Part shown: positions 8,886 to 15,359 of the stretch, piece by piece
Layout: the number at the start of each line of letters is the position of its first letter
Numbering within the stretch: position 1 is the first letter of the stretch
NCBI GenBank assembly: GCA_964418745.1
Contig: CAYQMX010000003.1
Location: 62,001 to 126,000 of the forward strand
DNA: 64,000 bases
Direction: 5' to 3'
DNA from: Scleromatobacter sp964418745
GTDB lineage: Bacteria > Pseudomonadota > Gammaproteobacteria > Burkholderiales > Burkholderiaceae_C
Translations under genes and position numbers: made by a program
Notes under the pieces: generated by a model
What the model saw: only the letters and a program-made list of their open reading frames with translations
The model's database searches: none
Told to the model about the DNA's origin: nothing

Positions 8886-9124
8886 CGCCGACGCTGTCAG
8901 AGCCACCATGAGTGCCGACAACACCTGCGGCGCCAGTGAAAAATGGACGACGCTGACCCCCGCGTTCGCCAACTGGAGCGCGAGCAGGTAGATGGTCAGC
9001 GAACGGACAAGCCGCGGGCTCTCCTCCACGAAACCCGCGATCCGCCAGGCGAGCAGCGCGGTGAAGACCAGATAGGCGCTGACATCGAGGCCAAAGCCGC
9101 GGTAGAAGCCACCGTAGCTGTAGA
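8823..9124 (-). pseudogene. 3' remnant of a small membrane-protein gene
   Basis: About 95 codons read as three or four hydrophobic helices, beginning YSYGGFYRGFGLDVSAYLVF and ending at the stop at 8823; segments include SLTIYLLALQLANAG and QVLSALMVALTASALW. The pattern is that of the C-terminal part of a small integral membrane protein. There is no plausible start: upstream of about 9124 the frame runs antisense-like through an unrelated START-domain gene fragment, so the 5' part is missing. I do not recognise the family. The 3' end overlaps the CheY-like gene. Together with the next feature it marks a deletion junction near 9124/9125. Confidence 0.6.
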
Positions 9125-9370
9125 CTCGCCGCCGACGCTGTAGGCCGAGCCGCCGGCCGCCTTGCCATCCGCGCGCCAGGAGCCGCCCACGCGAACATCG
9201 GCGGACCAGGCGGTGGTGTGGTACATGCTGGAATCGCCCCACCACTGGACGATTTCGTCGCTGGACAAGGCTTTGAAGACGCGTTCGGGCGCGGCGCCGA
9301 TGTCCACGGTGGCCAGGATCAAGCCGCCGGACAGGTCAGCGATGGAACGAGGAACCGATCGATGGGTCAT
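9125..9370 (-). pseudogene. Truncated START/SRPBCC-domain (AHSA1-like) gene
   Basis: The first 82 codons encode an intact N-terminal half of an activator-of-Hsp90-ATPase-1-like domain: ATVDIGAAPERVFKALSS, then VQWWGDSSMYHTTAW and VGGSWRADGK up to SAYSVGGE. In the family this is followed by about 70 more residues. Here the frame instead becomes Ala/Ser-rich low-complexity sequence that is a shifted frame of the neighbouring membrane-protein remnant. The ATG at 9370 overlaps the ArsR stop codon (ATGA), the usual ArsR-SRPBCC operon layout. Loss of the C-terminal half should destroy the hydrophobic-ligand cavity. Confidence 0.7.
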
Positions 9371-9678
9371 TGCGTATCCTCCAGGTGACGCTTCAGGTTG
9401 GCGAGACTGACGAACCAGAAGGATCGATAACCTTCGATCCAACCGGAGACTTTCTGCAGCGGCAACGGTTGCAGCTCGTAGATGCGCTCGCGTCCGGCGC
9501 GCTGCTCCCGCACCAGTCCCGCCTCACGAAGAACCCGCAGGTGCTTGGATATCGCGGGGCGCGTCTGTTCGAAATCGGCCGCCAGCGCGTTGACCGCGGC
9601 AGGGCCGGCGCGAAGGCGATCCAGGATGGCGCGTCGCGTCGGAGAACGCGATTGCAGAAGAAGCGGCAGTCCACCCAT
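9367..9678 (-). CDS. ArsR-family winged-helix transcriptional regulator
   Basis: A 103-residue protein. The winged-helix domain is clear: SPTRRAILDRLRAGPAAVNALA, the recognition helix in TRPAISKHLRVLREAGLV, and the wing REQRAGRERIYELQP. No metal-binding Cys cluster is visible, so it belongs with the non-metal ArsR proteins that are normally paired with a downstream SRPBCC-domain gene, as here, and that repress their own operon. The partner gene is truncated. The start ATG at 9678 is next to a stretch (9657-9705) repeated near the tRNA-Arg at 15835-15883, so the upstream control region may not be the original one. Confidence 0.85.
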   Translation of the reverse strand: MGGLPLLLQSRSPTRRAILDRLRAGPAAVNALAADFEQTRPAISKHLRVLREAGLVREQRAGRERIYELQPLPLQKVSGWIEGYRSFWFVSLANLKRHLEDTQ

Positions 9679-9704
9679 GGTGACTGGACGATCGGATTTC
9701 TCGG

Positions 9705-9722
9705 GCCCGGAGGGACTCGAAC
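9705..9722. repeat. Left attachment-site-like direct repeat of the tRNA-Arg 3' half
   Basis: The 18 bases GCCCGGAGGGACTCGAAC are identical to 15910-15927, inside the tRNA-Arg gene, where they encode part of the T-arm and acceptor stem. The copies are in direct orientation, as expected for attL/attR of an element that integrates in the 3' part of a tRNA gene. Confidence 0.7.
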
Positions 9723-9773
9723 TAGTCGACGAGTACCGCGCCGATGCTCAGAAATCGCCGTGTGGTTTCTGAT

Positions 9774-9794
9774 TGTTCCCCGGTCTGTTCCCCT
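9774..9794. repeat. Direct TGTTCCCC repeats, candidate integrase arm sites (left)
   Basis: TGTTCCCCG at 9774-9782 and TGTTCCCCT at 9786-9794 are spaced 12 bases start to start. The same nonamer with the same 12-base spacing occurs near the other end of the element (15769-15798). Confidence 0.5.
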
Positions 9795-10094
9795 GGATCT
9801 GAAAGCTCAACAGGGGGTCGCGGGTTCGAGGTTGGAATTTGCTCGGCGAACGGACTTCTACAGACAGAAAATTAGCACGTTCTGAGGTAGCGGCCAGCAG
9901 AACCGATTCGCACGCGATGACCAGTGATCGACCACAGAGCGGGCGAAATGTCGGCTTTGAGAGGACACCGGCCCTGCGGTGCTGCGCGCGCTTGGCGTGT
10001 GCGGATTTTCATGCGGCGATACACGACGTCGAGGTCGTGTCAGCTTCCATCGCGTTGCGGTCATCGCGGCATTCCCATGGCGATTTTCGTGCTC

Positions 10095-10208
10095 TCACCG
10101 GCGACGTTTGGTACGTTTCGGCGCCAGTGGCATCTGAATCTGGATGAGTCGGTCATCGAGGTAGGGTTGCAGGCGGCTCCATGAGACATGTTGCACCCAG
10201 CCGTACAT
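10095..10208 (-). CDS. Possible small basic protein or gene remnant
   Basis: From an ATG at 10208 a 37-codon frame reads MYGWVQHVSWSRLQPYLDD and ends in the strongly basic tail KRTKRRR before a TGA at 10097-10095. The composition looks like real protein rather than an antisense frame. It is in the same frame as, and continuous with, codons following the stop of the gene at 10299, so it could instead be the 3' part of a longer gene cut by a nonsense mutation. No ribosome-binding site is evident. I recognise no family. Confidence 0.3.
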   Translation of the reverse strand: MYGWVQHVSWSRLQPYLDDRLIQIQMPLAPKRTKRRR

Positions 10209-10298
10209 TACCCGATTCCGGACAGTCCCGACCGACCGCACCTGGCCGACCGCGGGCCTCCCCGTATGCGTCGGCCCGCGGCCTGTTGACGGGAGCTG

Positions 10299-10832
10299 TC
10301 AGACTTCGACCAAGTGTCGTAGCAAGGGAAAGTCGACGCGCCAGGACTTTCCGTTGTCGGCCGCGACCGACGCTGTGCGCCGGTTGATCTTCGCCACCAT
10401 ACCGATGATCGTATTCCCTTTGCCGTCGTCGAAGCTGACCCGATCGCCGAGCGCGAAACCCGTGGGACCCGTCGGCCTGGTCGGCTCTGGCGGGGGATCG
10501 TAGGCCTTGGCGGTATTTCCAGGCGTGATCTCGGCAGCCGCGATCGACACGTAAGGGATCTTCCAACTGCGGCGTACAGCCTCCTCGAACACTGTCGCCT
10601 GCGTTGGGTGCTTCGCGATCACCTTGCCCTGGCGCAACTGGCCACTGCGGAAGTCGACGAAGTGAACTGCCTGTCCTAGGTGCAGGCTCGCACAGGCTTC
10701 CATCGTTCGCTTCGGGTCGGCCAGCATGCCTTCGATGAGCGTCTTTAGCTGGTAGAGCTGCAGGTTCGACGCGCCATCGAGCGCGTCGATCATTCGGGCG
10801 GCGATATCGTCTTGTGCCACGGCGGGTTCCAT
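10299..10832 (-). CDS. Hypothetical protein with two SH3-like barrel repeats
   Basis: A 177-residue soluble protein with no signal peptide. The N-terminal 50 residues are helical (DDIAARMIDALDGASNLQLY). Two similar beta-rich modules follow: one beginning LGQAVHFVDFRSGQLRQGKV (about 50-95) and one beginning LGDRVSFDDGKGNTIIGMV (about 128-172). They are linked by a Pro/Thr-rich spacer and each has the G-x-V-x-F ... G-x-V spacing seen in KOW/SH3-like folds. That suggests binding to nucleic acid or another protein, but this is inference from pattern only. It is the first gene inside the tRNA-Arg-associated element. Confidence 0.6.
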   Translation of the reverse strand: MEPAVAQDDIAARMIDALDGASNLQLYQLKTLIEGMLADPKRTMEACASLHLGQAVHFVDFRSGQLRQGKVIAKHPTQATVFEEAVRRSWKIPYVSIAAAEITPGNTAKAYDPPPEPTRPTGPTGFALGDRVSFDDGKGNTIIGMVAKINRRTASVAADNGKSWRVDFPLLRHLVEV

Positions 10833-10956
10833 GCGCTGAGCTATTGGGGAGGTGCGCTATACGCGGTGGGGCGGGAAGCTGAATCCTTCAATTCAGCCCA
10901 GCTGCGGTTCCCACAAGCGGGTCAGGTCGTCACAATTTCGAATCCATCTGCATCTG

Positions 10957-11391
10957 TCAGGGCGCGCGGCGCAGCACAACCGGCTTGATCTTCAGGCGAA
11001 GTGCATTGCGGCTCAGGACGTCGTCCAGGGTCGCCATCTGCTTCGCCCCCGCAGCCTCCGCACACGCCAGATGCAGGGCGTCGCCGGCGCGCAACGCGCT
11101 CGACGCGTCGAGCACCAGCTCAGCCGCGCGATGGAAGTTCGTGGGTTCGACCGGAAGGAGCTTCAGGTCGGCGGCGACCATGCGTTCGAAGCGCGCCCAA
11201 GCTCCCTGGGCCTGCTGCGCGTCGATGGCGCCGGTGCGCTGCTTGATGCCGAGGGCACTGGCGAACTCCGGAATGCACCAGGCCGCGGCGACCAGTTCTC
11301 CCTTCTCGCTCGCATACCAGTCGGTCGCCGCTACGCTGTGCGGCTCGTTCAGGAACAGCGGTACGAGCACGCTGGTGTCGACATAGACCAT
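10957..11391 (-). CDS. vapC: VapC-type PIN-domain toxin
   Basis: A 144-residue PIN-domain ribonuclease. The acidic residues expected of the active site are present: Asp in MVYVDTSVLVPLF, Glu in CIPEFASAL, Asp in LRAGDALHLACA and Asp in MATLDDVLS. VapC toxins cleave tRNA or rRNA and are held inactive by the cognate antitoxin. The ATG at 11391 is preferred over an ATG five codons upstream because it follows the antitoxin stop codon by one base (TGACATG), the usual coupled arrangement. It lies in the accessory element, where such modules commonly stabilise integrated DNA. Confidence 0.88.
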   Translation of the reverse strand: MVYVDTSVLVPLFLNEPHSVAATDWYASEKGELVAAAWCIPEFASALGIKQRTGAIDAQQAQGAWARFERMVAADLKLLPVEPTNFHRAAELVLDASSALRAGDALHLACAEAAGAKQMATLDDVLSRNALRLKIKPVVLRRAP

Positions 11392-11392
11392 G

Positions 11393-11638
11393 TCAGTACC
11401 GCGCACCGCTGCGCAGTTCCTCCATCACCGGCTCGCTCATGGGCATGGAAATGCGGGCGTCACTCAATTCGAGGGCGAAGGCCTTGCGATTCCACTGGGC
11501 AGGCCGAATGGACAGGCTGCCGTCGACGGTGAGCTGGGCCTCAACAGTTGCGCCTTCGCGCAGGCCGAGCTGGCGCACGATTTCCGAGGGAATCCGCAGG
11601 GCAAGACTGTTGCCCCATTTCGCGACTTGTAGATCCAC
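11393..11638 (-). CDS. vapB: VapB-type antitoxin with AbrB/MazE-like DNA-binding domain
   Basis: An 81-residue protein. The N-terminal swapped-hairpin domain reads VAKWGNSLALRIPSEIVRQL then REGATVEAQL, typical of AbrB/MazE-fold antitoxins. The C-terminal tail MSEPVMEELRSG would be the toxin-wrapping segment. Translation starts at GTG (11638), preceded by AGGA; no ATG is available upstream in frame. The start lies inside one arm of a perfect inverted repeat, consistent with autorepression by the VapBC complex. Confidence 0.87.
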   Translation of the reverse strand: MDLQVAKWGNSLALRIPSEIVRQLGLREGATVEAQLTVDGSLSIRPAQWNRKAFALELSDARISMPMSEPVMEELRSGARY

Positions 11639-11667
11639 GATGTATATCCTTTAGTGTGTATACATCG
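11638..11667 (-). promoter_or_regulatory. Operator candidate of vapBC
   Basis: A perfect 9-bp inverted repeat, CGATGTATA (11638-11646) and TATACATCG (11659-11667), with a 12-base spacer that overlaps the GTG start of vapB. Position and symmetry fit the operator bound by a VapB/VapBC dimer. Confidence 0.6.
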
Positions 11668-11886
11668 TACCCGCTGAGCGTCAGATGTCAAGTAGCCGCG
11701 TCGGAGAGCTCACCAGCTAATGACGGAAGGCGGGTCGACTTCCAAAGCCCAGGCGGCGCCGGTCACCGCAGCGGGCTGCAACTGCCTCGTTGGACTTCCC
11801 CATAGCCGACGTCTGTAACAGGCTGGTATTGGCGACAAGCGTCCTTCGGACACTGGCAGCCAAATTCGACGAGGGATCGCACGCGA

Positions 11887-12282
11887 TCATCGCAGGTCGG
11901 CTGACCGGTGCCATAACGCCCCCGCCGCTCGCTGAAGCTCGGCGGAGCAGGTGACCTGCAGGGCCACGCGTTGGGCGCCATCGAGCGGGCCCTCTGGGGC
12001 AACGATGGCGGAGCCGCTGCACAAGAAAAGGTACAGCGCTGCCAGCTCCTCAAGGCGAGATGACGCCGAATCAACCCGAAAAAGACGAGCATCGTGTTCG
12101 CTTGCCTCGATCGTCACCGGGGGCTCGCTGCGCGTTCGATCTGCGATGTACAGCGAAGTCCAGGTACGACTGTTGGCCGGATGAGAATTCCCCTCCGTAT
12201 CGACGTTCCATCCGCGGCCGAACAGCAAGTCGATGAAGACTCTGAAGTCAGGCCGTTCTCTGTCGACCTTTACCAGGTGCAT
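11887..12282 (-). CDS. Hypothetical protein (possibly partial)
   Basis: A 131-codon frame with protein-like composition: VDRERPDFRVFIDLLFGRGW, then SRTWTSLYIADRTR, a conserved-looking VTIEASEHDARLFRVDS and a hydrophobic helix LEELAALYLFLCSGSAIV. There is no signal peptide and no family that I recognise. The 5' end overlaps a fragment on the opposite strand, so the true start is uncertain and the N-terminus may be lost. It lies within the accessory element among other remnants. Confidence 0.4.
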   Translation of the reverse strand: MHLVKVDRERPDFRVFIDLLFGRGWNVDTEGNSHPANSRTWTSLYIADRTRSEPPVTIEASEHDARLFRVDSASSRLEELAALYLFLCSGSAIVAPEGPLDGAQRVALQVTCSAELQRAAGALWHRSADLR

Positions 12283-12527
12283 TCGCTGACAGTTCCAAAG
12301 GTAAGCTCGAGAAGCAATACGATCCGCTCGCCGAGGTGACTTGGTGGAAGATCGAGCAGGGCCAGGTGATCCCCTCGGGGTTGCAACTGGTGTTCGATGG
12401 TGAACCTCCCGGCCATTGCACGCTCACCGTCGAACGCCCGATGACGCTGTCGGCCTTCCTCGAGCTGGTCGCTCTCGTGCACTTCCAAAATGCGGGCACT
12501 GAGTTCTACGGCACCGCGAAGCAGTGA
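12246..12527 (+). pseudogene. 5'-truncated hypothetical gene
   Basis: The frame is open from just after a TGA at 12243-12245. It reads as real protein from about 12290: KGKLEKQYDPLAEVTWWKIE, then QVIPSGLQLVFDGEPPGHC and TLTVERPMTLSAFLELVALV to the stop. There is no ATG in the open part; only GTG at 12336 could start, and that would remove the start of the evidently conserved region. The 5' portion appears replaced by the opposite-strand gene ending here. The family is not recognised. The stop overlaps the GTG of the next small gene. Confidence 0.45.
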
Positions 12528-12742
12528 AATCAATCATGCTCAACCCCCAAACCATTCAACTGACACCGCTTCAGGCTTCTCACGCGGTCATCGCTGTCCA
12601 GGCCTACATGCAGGCTCTGCTCAAGAAGAATCGCGAGGAACCGGACGGTGACGAGATGAACGACTATTTCGTCGCCCAAAGTATCTTGAACATCCTCATG
12701 AAGGCTGTAGATTCGAAAGATTCCGGCGGCGCCCAAGGGTGA
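12524..12742 (+). CDS. Small hypothetical acidic helical protein
   Basis: A 72-residue frame (from the GTG at 12524) or 68 residues from ATG at 12536. It is predicted mostly helical, with PLQASHAVIAVQAYMQALLK followed by an acidic stretch and FVAQSILNILMKAVDSKD. The GTG overlaps the TGA of the preceding remnant, which suggests translational coupling. After about codon 65 the sequence meets the truncated end of an opposite-strand COQ4-like gene, so its C-terminus may not be native. Function unknown. Confidence 0.4.
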   Translation: MKSIMLNPQTIQLTPLQASHAVIAVQAYMQALLKKNREEPDGDEMNDYFVAQSILNILMKAVDSKDSGGAQG

Positions 12743-13021
12743 ACGCACAGCGTAGCCGATCACGAAGGCCTCGTCCTGCACGAAGAGCCCGCGGCCAATC
12801 AGGACATGGATCAGGTCGTGGCGCAGCAGCGTGCAGCGTCCCTTGAGCGCCACCGGGCTCTTCGGGCTTTCCAGCAGCAGCACAATCCACGGATAGGAGT
12901 CGAACTCGTAGGTTGGCAAGCTGGCGTACACCTCACCCAGGGTCATTTGGCCGTTTTCCAGGCCGGGGTTCCAATCGGCCCAGGCGGTCGGCGAGGGTTT
13001 AGAAGTCTTGTCTCTACTCAT
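12740..13021 (-). pseudogene. 3'-truncated COQ4-like gene
   Basis: From the ATG at 13021, with GGGAGAA upstream, the frame reads PGLENGQMTLGEVYASLPTY, then a hydrophobic strand, then LLRHDLIHVLIGRGLFVQDEAF. The spacing HDxxH-x11-E is the metal-binding signature of the COQ4 ubiquinone-biosynthesis family. Full COQ4 proteins are 200 or more residues with further helices; here homologous-looking sequence stops after about 94 codons, and the frame continues only as antisense of a small plus-strand gene. I call it a truncated gene. Bacterial COQ4-like proteins have poorly known roles, so the assignment rests on the motif alone. Confidence 0.5.
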
Positions 13022-13219
13022 GTTTTCTCCCTTGTGGCCGCGATGCGTCTCGAGTTCGAAAGCGTTGCGGCGCAGCGCGATTCTGGACAAGTGACCGCGC
13101 GCCTGCCATCGCCTGGCGAGATATCTGGAGGCTGCTCCAAAAGCGAATTCGATGGATACCACGCCCTGTAGTACGCGTGTATAAACTTCACAGGCTGCGC
13201 AGGACATCAAGGAACTCGA

Positions 13220-14464
13220 ATGACACGGGACCGGATCGGATTCACCACAGGCATCGTCCATGCGGACAGGCTCGCTGGCGTCGAGCACGGGGGCGTTCAC
13301 CAGGCGATCCACACGTCCGCACAATTCGGGTTCGAGCGCGTGGAAGACCTGATCGGCGTGTTCCAGGGAACGGTCAAGGGCTCGTTCAACTACGCACGCC
13401 AGGGCACCCCCACGACGGCCGCGCTCGAGGCGAAAATAACTCAGCTGGAGCAGGGCTGCGATACGGTCTGCTTCGCGACTGGCATGGGCGCGCTGGCCGC
13501 CGTATTCCTCACCTTGTTGAAGGCCGGGGACCACCTGGTTTCGAGCCGCTTCGTCTTCGGCAACACCACCAGCCTCTTCGGCACATTGCGCGATCTCGGC
13601 ATCGAGATCACGCTCGTCGATCCGAGCTCAGTTGGCGCGGTGGCGGCGGTGGTGCGCCCCAACACGCGCATGGTGTTCGTCGAGACCATCGCCAACCCTG
13701 GCACGCAGATTCCGGACTTGCCCGGCATCGGCGCACTGTGCCGGCAGGCCGGGCTGCTCTACGTGGTGGACAACACCGTCACGTCGCCTGCATTGTTCGT
13801 CCCTCGCCGCGTCGGTGCGAGCCTTGTGGTGAACTCTCTGAGCAAGACCTTGGGTGGTCACGGCGCCGCGCTGGGCGGTGCCGTGACGGACACCGGGGAA
13901 TTCGACTGGCAGGACTATCCGAACATCTTCAGGAACTACCGGCGCGGCGATCCCGCGTACTGGGGGCTGCAGCAGATCCGCAAGAAGGCGTTGCGCGACA
14001 TGGGCGCCTCGTTGTCATCGGAGCAGGCGCACCAGATCTCGCTCGGCACCGAGACCTTGGCGCTGCGGGTGAACCGGAGCAGCGCGACCGCCCTCGAACT
14101 CGCACGCTTCCTGCGCTCGCACCCGGCAACGAGCGCCGTCCATTACCCCGGACTCGAGGAACATCCGCAGTTCGACCTCGCGCGCGAATGGTTCGGTGCC
14201 GGATCGTGGCTGCTCTCGTTCGACCTGCGCGATGTCCATGCTCTGACAGGCGTGATCGATGCCCTGCGCATCCCTATCAAGGCCACCGGATTAGGTGACA
14301 CGCGGACGTTGATCATTCCCGTGGCGCCGACGATCTTCTGGGAGGCTGGGCCTGAGGTCCGGCGCGACATGGACATCGCGGACGGGATGATCCGAATTTC
14401 GGTCGGTCTCGAAGAGTCGTCCGATTTGCTGCAGGATTTCGAACAGGCGCTGAGATTGGCCTGA
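13220..14464 (+). CDS. Cystathionine gamma-synthase-family PLP enzyme
   Basis: A 414-residue Cys/Met-metabolism PLP-dependent enzyme (fold type I). Seen: YARQGTPTTAALEAKITQLE near the N-terminus, CFATGMGALAAVFLTLL, the cofactor Asp in LYVVDNTVTSPALF, and the PLP Lys in VVNSLSKTLGGHG near residue 210. The family covers cystathionine gamma-synthase, cystathionine lyases, O-acetylhomoserine sulfhydrylase and methionine gamma-lyase, and the sequence does not settle which. ATG at 13220 is preceded by AAGGAA. It is the only complete metabolic gene inside the tRNA-Arg-associated element, suggesting acquired cargo. Confidence 0.87.
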   Translation: MTRDRIGFTTGIVHADRLAGVEHGGVHQAIHTSAQFGFERVEDLIGVFQGTVKGSFNYARQGTPTTAALEAKITQLEQGCDTVCFATGMGALAAVFLTLLKAGDHLVSSRFVFGNTTSLFGTLRDLGIEITLVDPSSVGAVAAVVRPNTRMVFVETIANPGTQIPDLPGIGALCRQAGLLYVVDNTVTSPALFVPRRVGASLVVNSLSKTLGGHGAALGGAVTDTGEFDWQDYPNIFRNYRRGDPAYWGLQQIRKKALRDMGASLSSEQAHQISLGTETLALRVNRSSATALELARFLRSHPATSAVHYPGLEEHPQFDLAREWFGAGSWLLSFDLRDVHALTGVIDALRIPIKATGLGDTRTLIIPVAPTIFWEAGPEVRRDMDIADGMIRISVGLEESSDLLQDFEQALRLA

Positions 14465-14725
14465 GGCATGGCCTGCAGCAGCTCGACCAAGGTGCAATTC
14501 ACCGGCGTGAGAGCCCAGCCACTGGCAAATGCATGCGTCGCCATGCTGTGATCGCCGATGAATTCGGTAGCGCCCCGGGAAGACCAATTAGGACACGAAC
14601 GGCCCATGGTGAGGCCGCCACGTACCCGACAGAGATCGCCGAAGCAGCCGTTCGCGAGCGGCTGCTTGTGGCCGACATGAGCCGCCCAGGTGGTGCCGAC
14701 AAACTCACGCAGGACGTGCCCGACG

Positions 14726-15052
14726 TCAGTGGCGATAGTCTTCTTCGCGCTGATGTCGAACAGCGCCAACGACTACGTCGACGCCGACAATTTCGAACAG
14801 GACAACGTAGCCCGCGCCGCCGAACGGCACGATCAACTCGCGCGAGCGGCCGTTGCCCAGTTCCGCCTTGCGGCAAGTGTATGGTGACCAGGACAGTAGA
14901 CGCATTCCCTCGCTGATCGCGTCGAGCGCGCGCTGGGGCGTCGTCCAATCCGGTACTTCGCTCGCGAGCTCGCGCTCGATGGCGAAGTCCTCCAGGCGCT
15001 GAAGGTCCGCAACGGCTTCTTCAAGCAGCTTGACGGTGTAGACGGTCGTCAC
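14726..15052 (-). CDS. RelE/ParE-superfamily toxin
   Basis: A 108-residue protein with the ParE/RelE order: YTVKLLEEAVADLQRLEDFA at the N-terminus, then the helical region, then a C-terminal sheet ELIVPFGGAGYVVLFEIV and VVVGAVRHQREEDYRH. ParE toxins poison gyrase and RelE toxins cut mRNA at the ribosome; which applies is not clear from sequence. It starts with GTG at 15052, overlapping the antitoxin TGA (GTGA). It forms the second toxin-antitoxin pair in the element. A further GTG is not needed and no ATG is available near the N-terminus. Confidence 0.82.
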   Translation of the reverse strand: MTTVYTVKLLEEAVADLQRLEDFAIERELASEVPDWTTPQRALDAISEGMRLLSWSPYTCRKAELGNGRSRELIVPFGGAGYVVLFEIVGVDVVVGAVRHQREEDYRH

Positions 15053-15333
15053 TTGCCTGCGCGCTGGGCCGCTCGACGCTTCGCGTCGTCGAGCCGGTCC
15101 TGCAAGCCGGCGATGACCTCGTCGACAGTTCGCGCACTGCCTTCCCGCTTCCAACGCTCGATCGCGGCTTCGCCACGATTGACGAACTCAGCTTGCACGC
15201 GGCGCCAAGCTGCGGCCGCGACGACGGCCTCCTCGATGAACTGGGTCAGCGACTCGCCTTCGCGCAAGACGGCCTCGACTTCGGCCCGGACCTCGGGTTC
15301 GACGCGGATGGGAGGAAAGGTCGCGGAGCGCAT
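15049..15333 (-). CDS. YlcI/YnfO-type antitoxin
   Basis: A 94-residue protein beginning MRSATFPPIRVEPEVRAEVE, a ribbon-helix-helix-like N-terminus typical of the YlcI/YnfO (DUF3950) family. A long acidic/basic helical tail follows, ending in KRRAAQRAGK. ATG at 15333 is chosen over a TTG six codons upstream. It precedes and overlaps the ParE-like toxin gene by four bases, the standard antitoxin-first order. A short inverted repeat lies just upstream. Confidence 0.78.
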   Translation of the reverse strand: MRSATFPPIRVEPEVRAEVEAVLREGESLTQFIEEAVVAAAAWRRVQAEFVNRGEAAIERWKREGSARTVDEVIAGLQDRLDDAKRRAAQRAGK

Positions 15334-15345
15334 TCCCGCAATGTA

Positions 15346-15359
15346 TAGCAAACGTGCTA
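15346..15359 (-). promoter_or_regulatory. Operator candidate upstream of the YlcI-type antitoxin
   Basis: The inverted repeat TAGCA/TGCTA with a 4-base spacer lies 13 bases before the antitoxin ATG. A TATACAT sequence on the minus strand overlaps it and could be a -10 element, which would make this a self-repressed promoter. Confidence 0.4.

Larger units (their letters stand above)
9679..10094. other. Gene-free left end of the tRNA-Arg-associated element
   Basis: No convincing gene. The stretch contains an 18-base copy of the tRNA-Arg 3' half (9705-9722), two direct TGTTCCCC repeats 12 bases apart (9774 and 9786), and at 9813-9830 a second T-arm-like fragment in the opposite orientation (17 of 18 bases as in tRNA-Arg). 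The remainder to 10094 is less GC-rich than the flanking chromosome and shows no codon structure. Confidence 0.6.

Noticed and set aside
12530..13534. Minus-strand frame of more than 330 codons across the COQ4-like fragment and the start of the PLP enzyme gene
   Set aside because: Only 12740-13021 has protein-like sequence with a proper start. The rest is antisense to the PLP enzyme and small-gene frames.
14465..14725. Open frames on both strands after the PLP enzyme gene
   Set aside because: Composition is that of antisense or non-coding sequence and there is no start with a ribosome-binding site, so I report nothing here.
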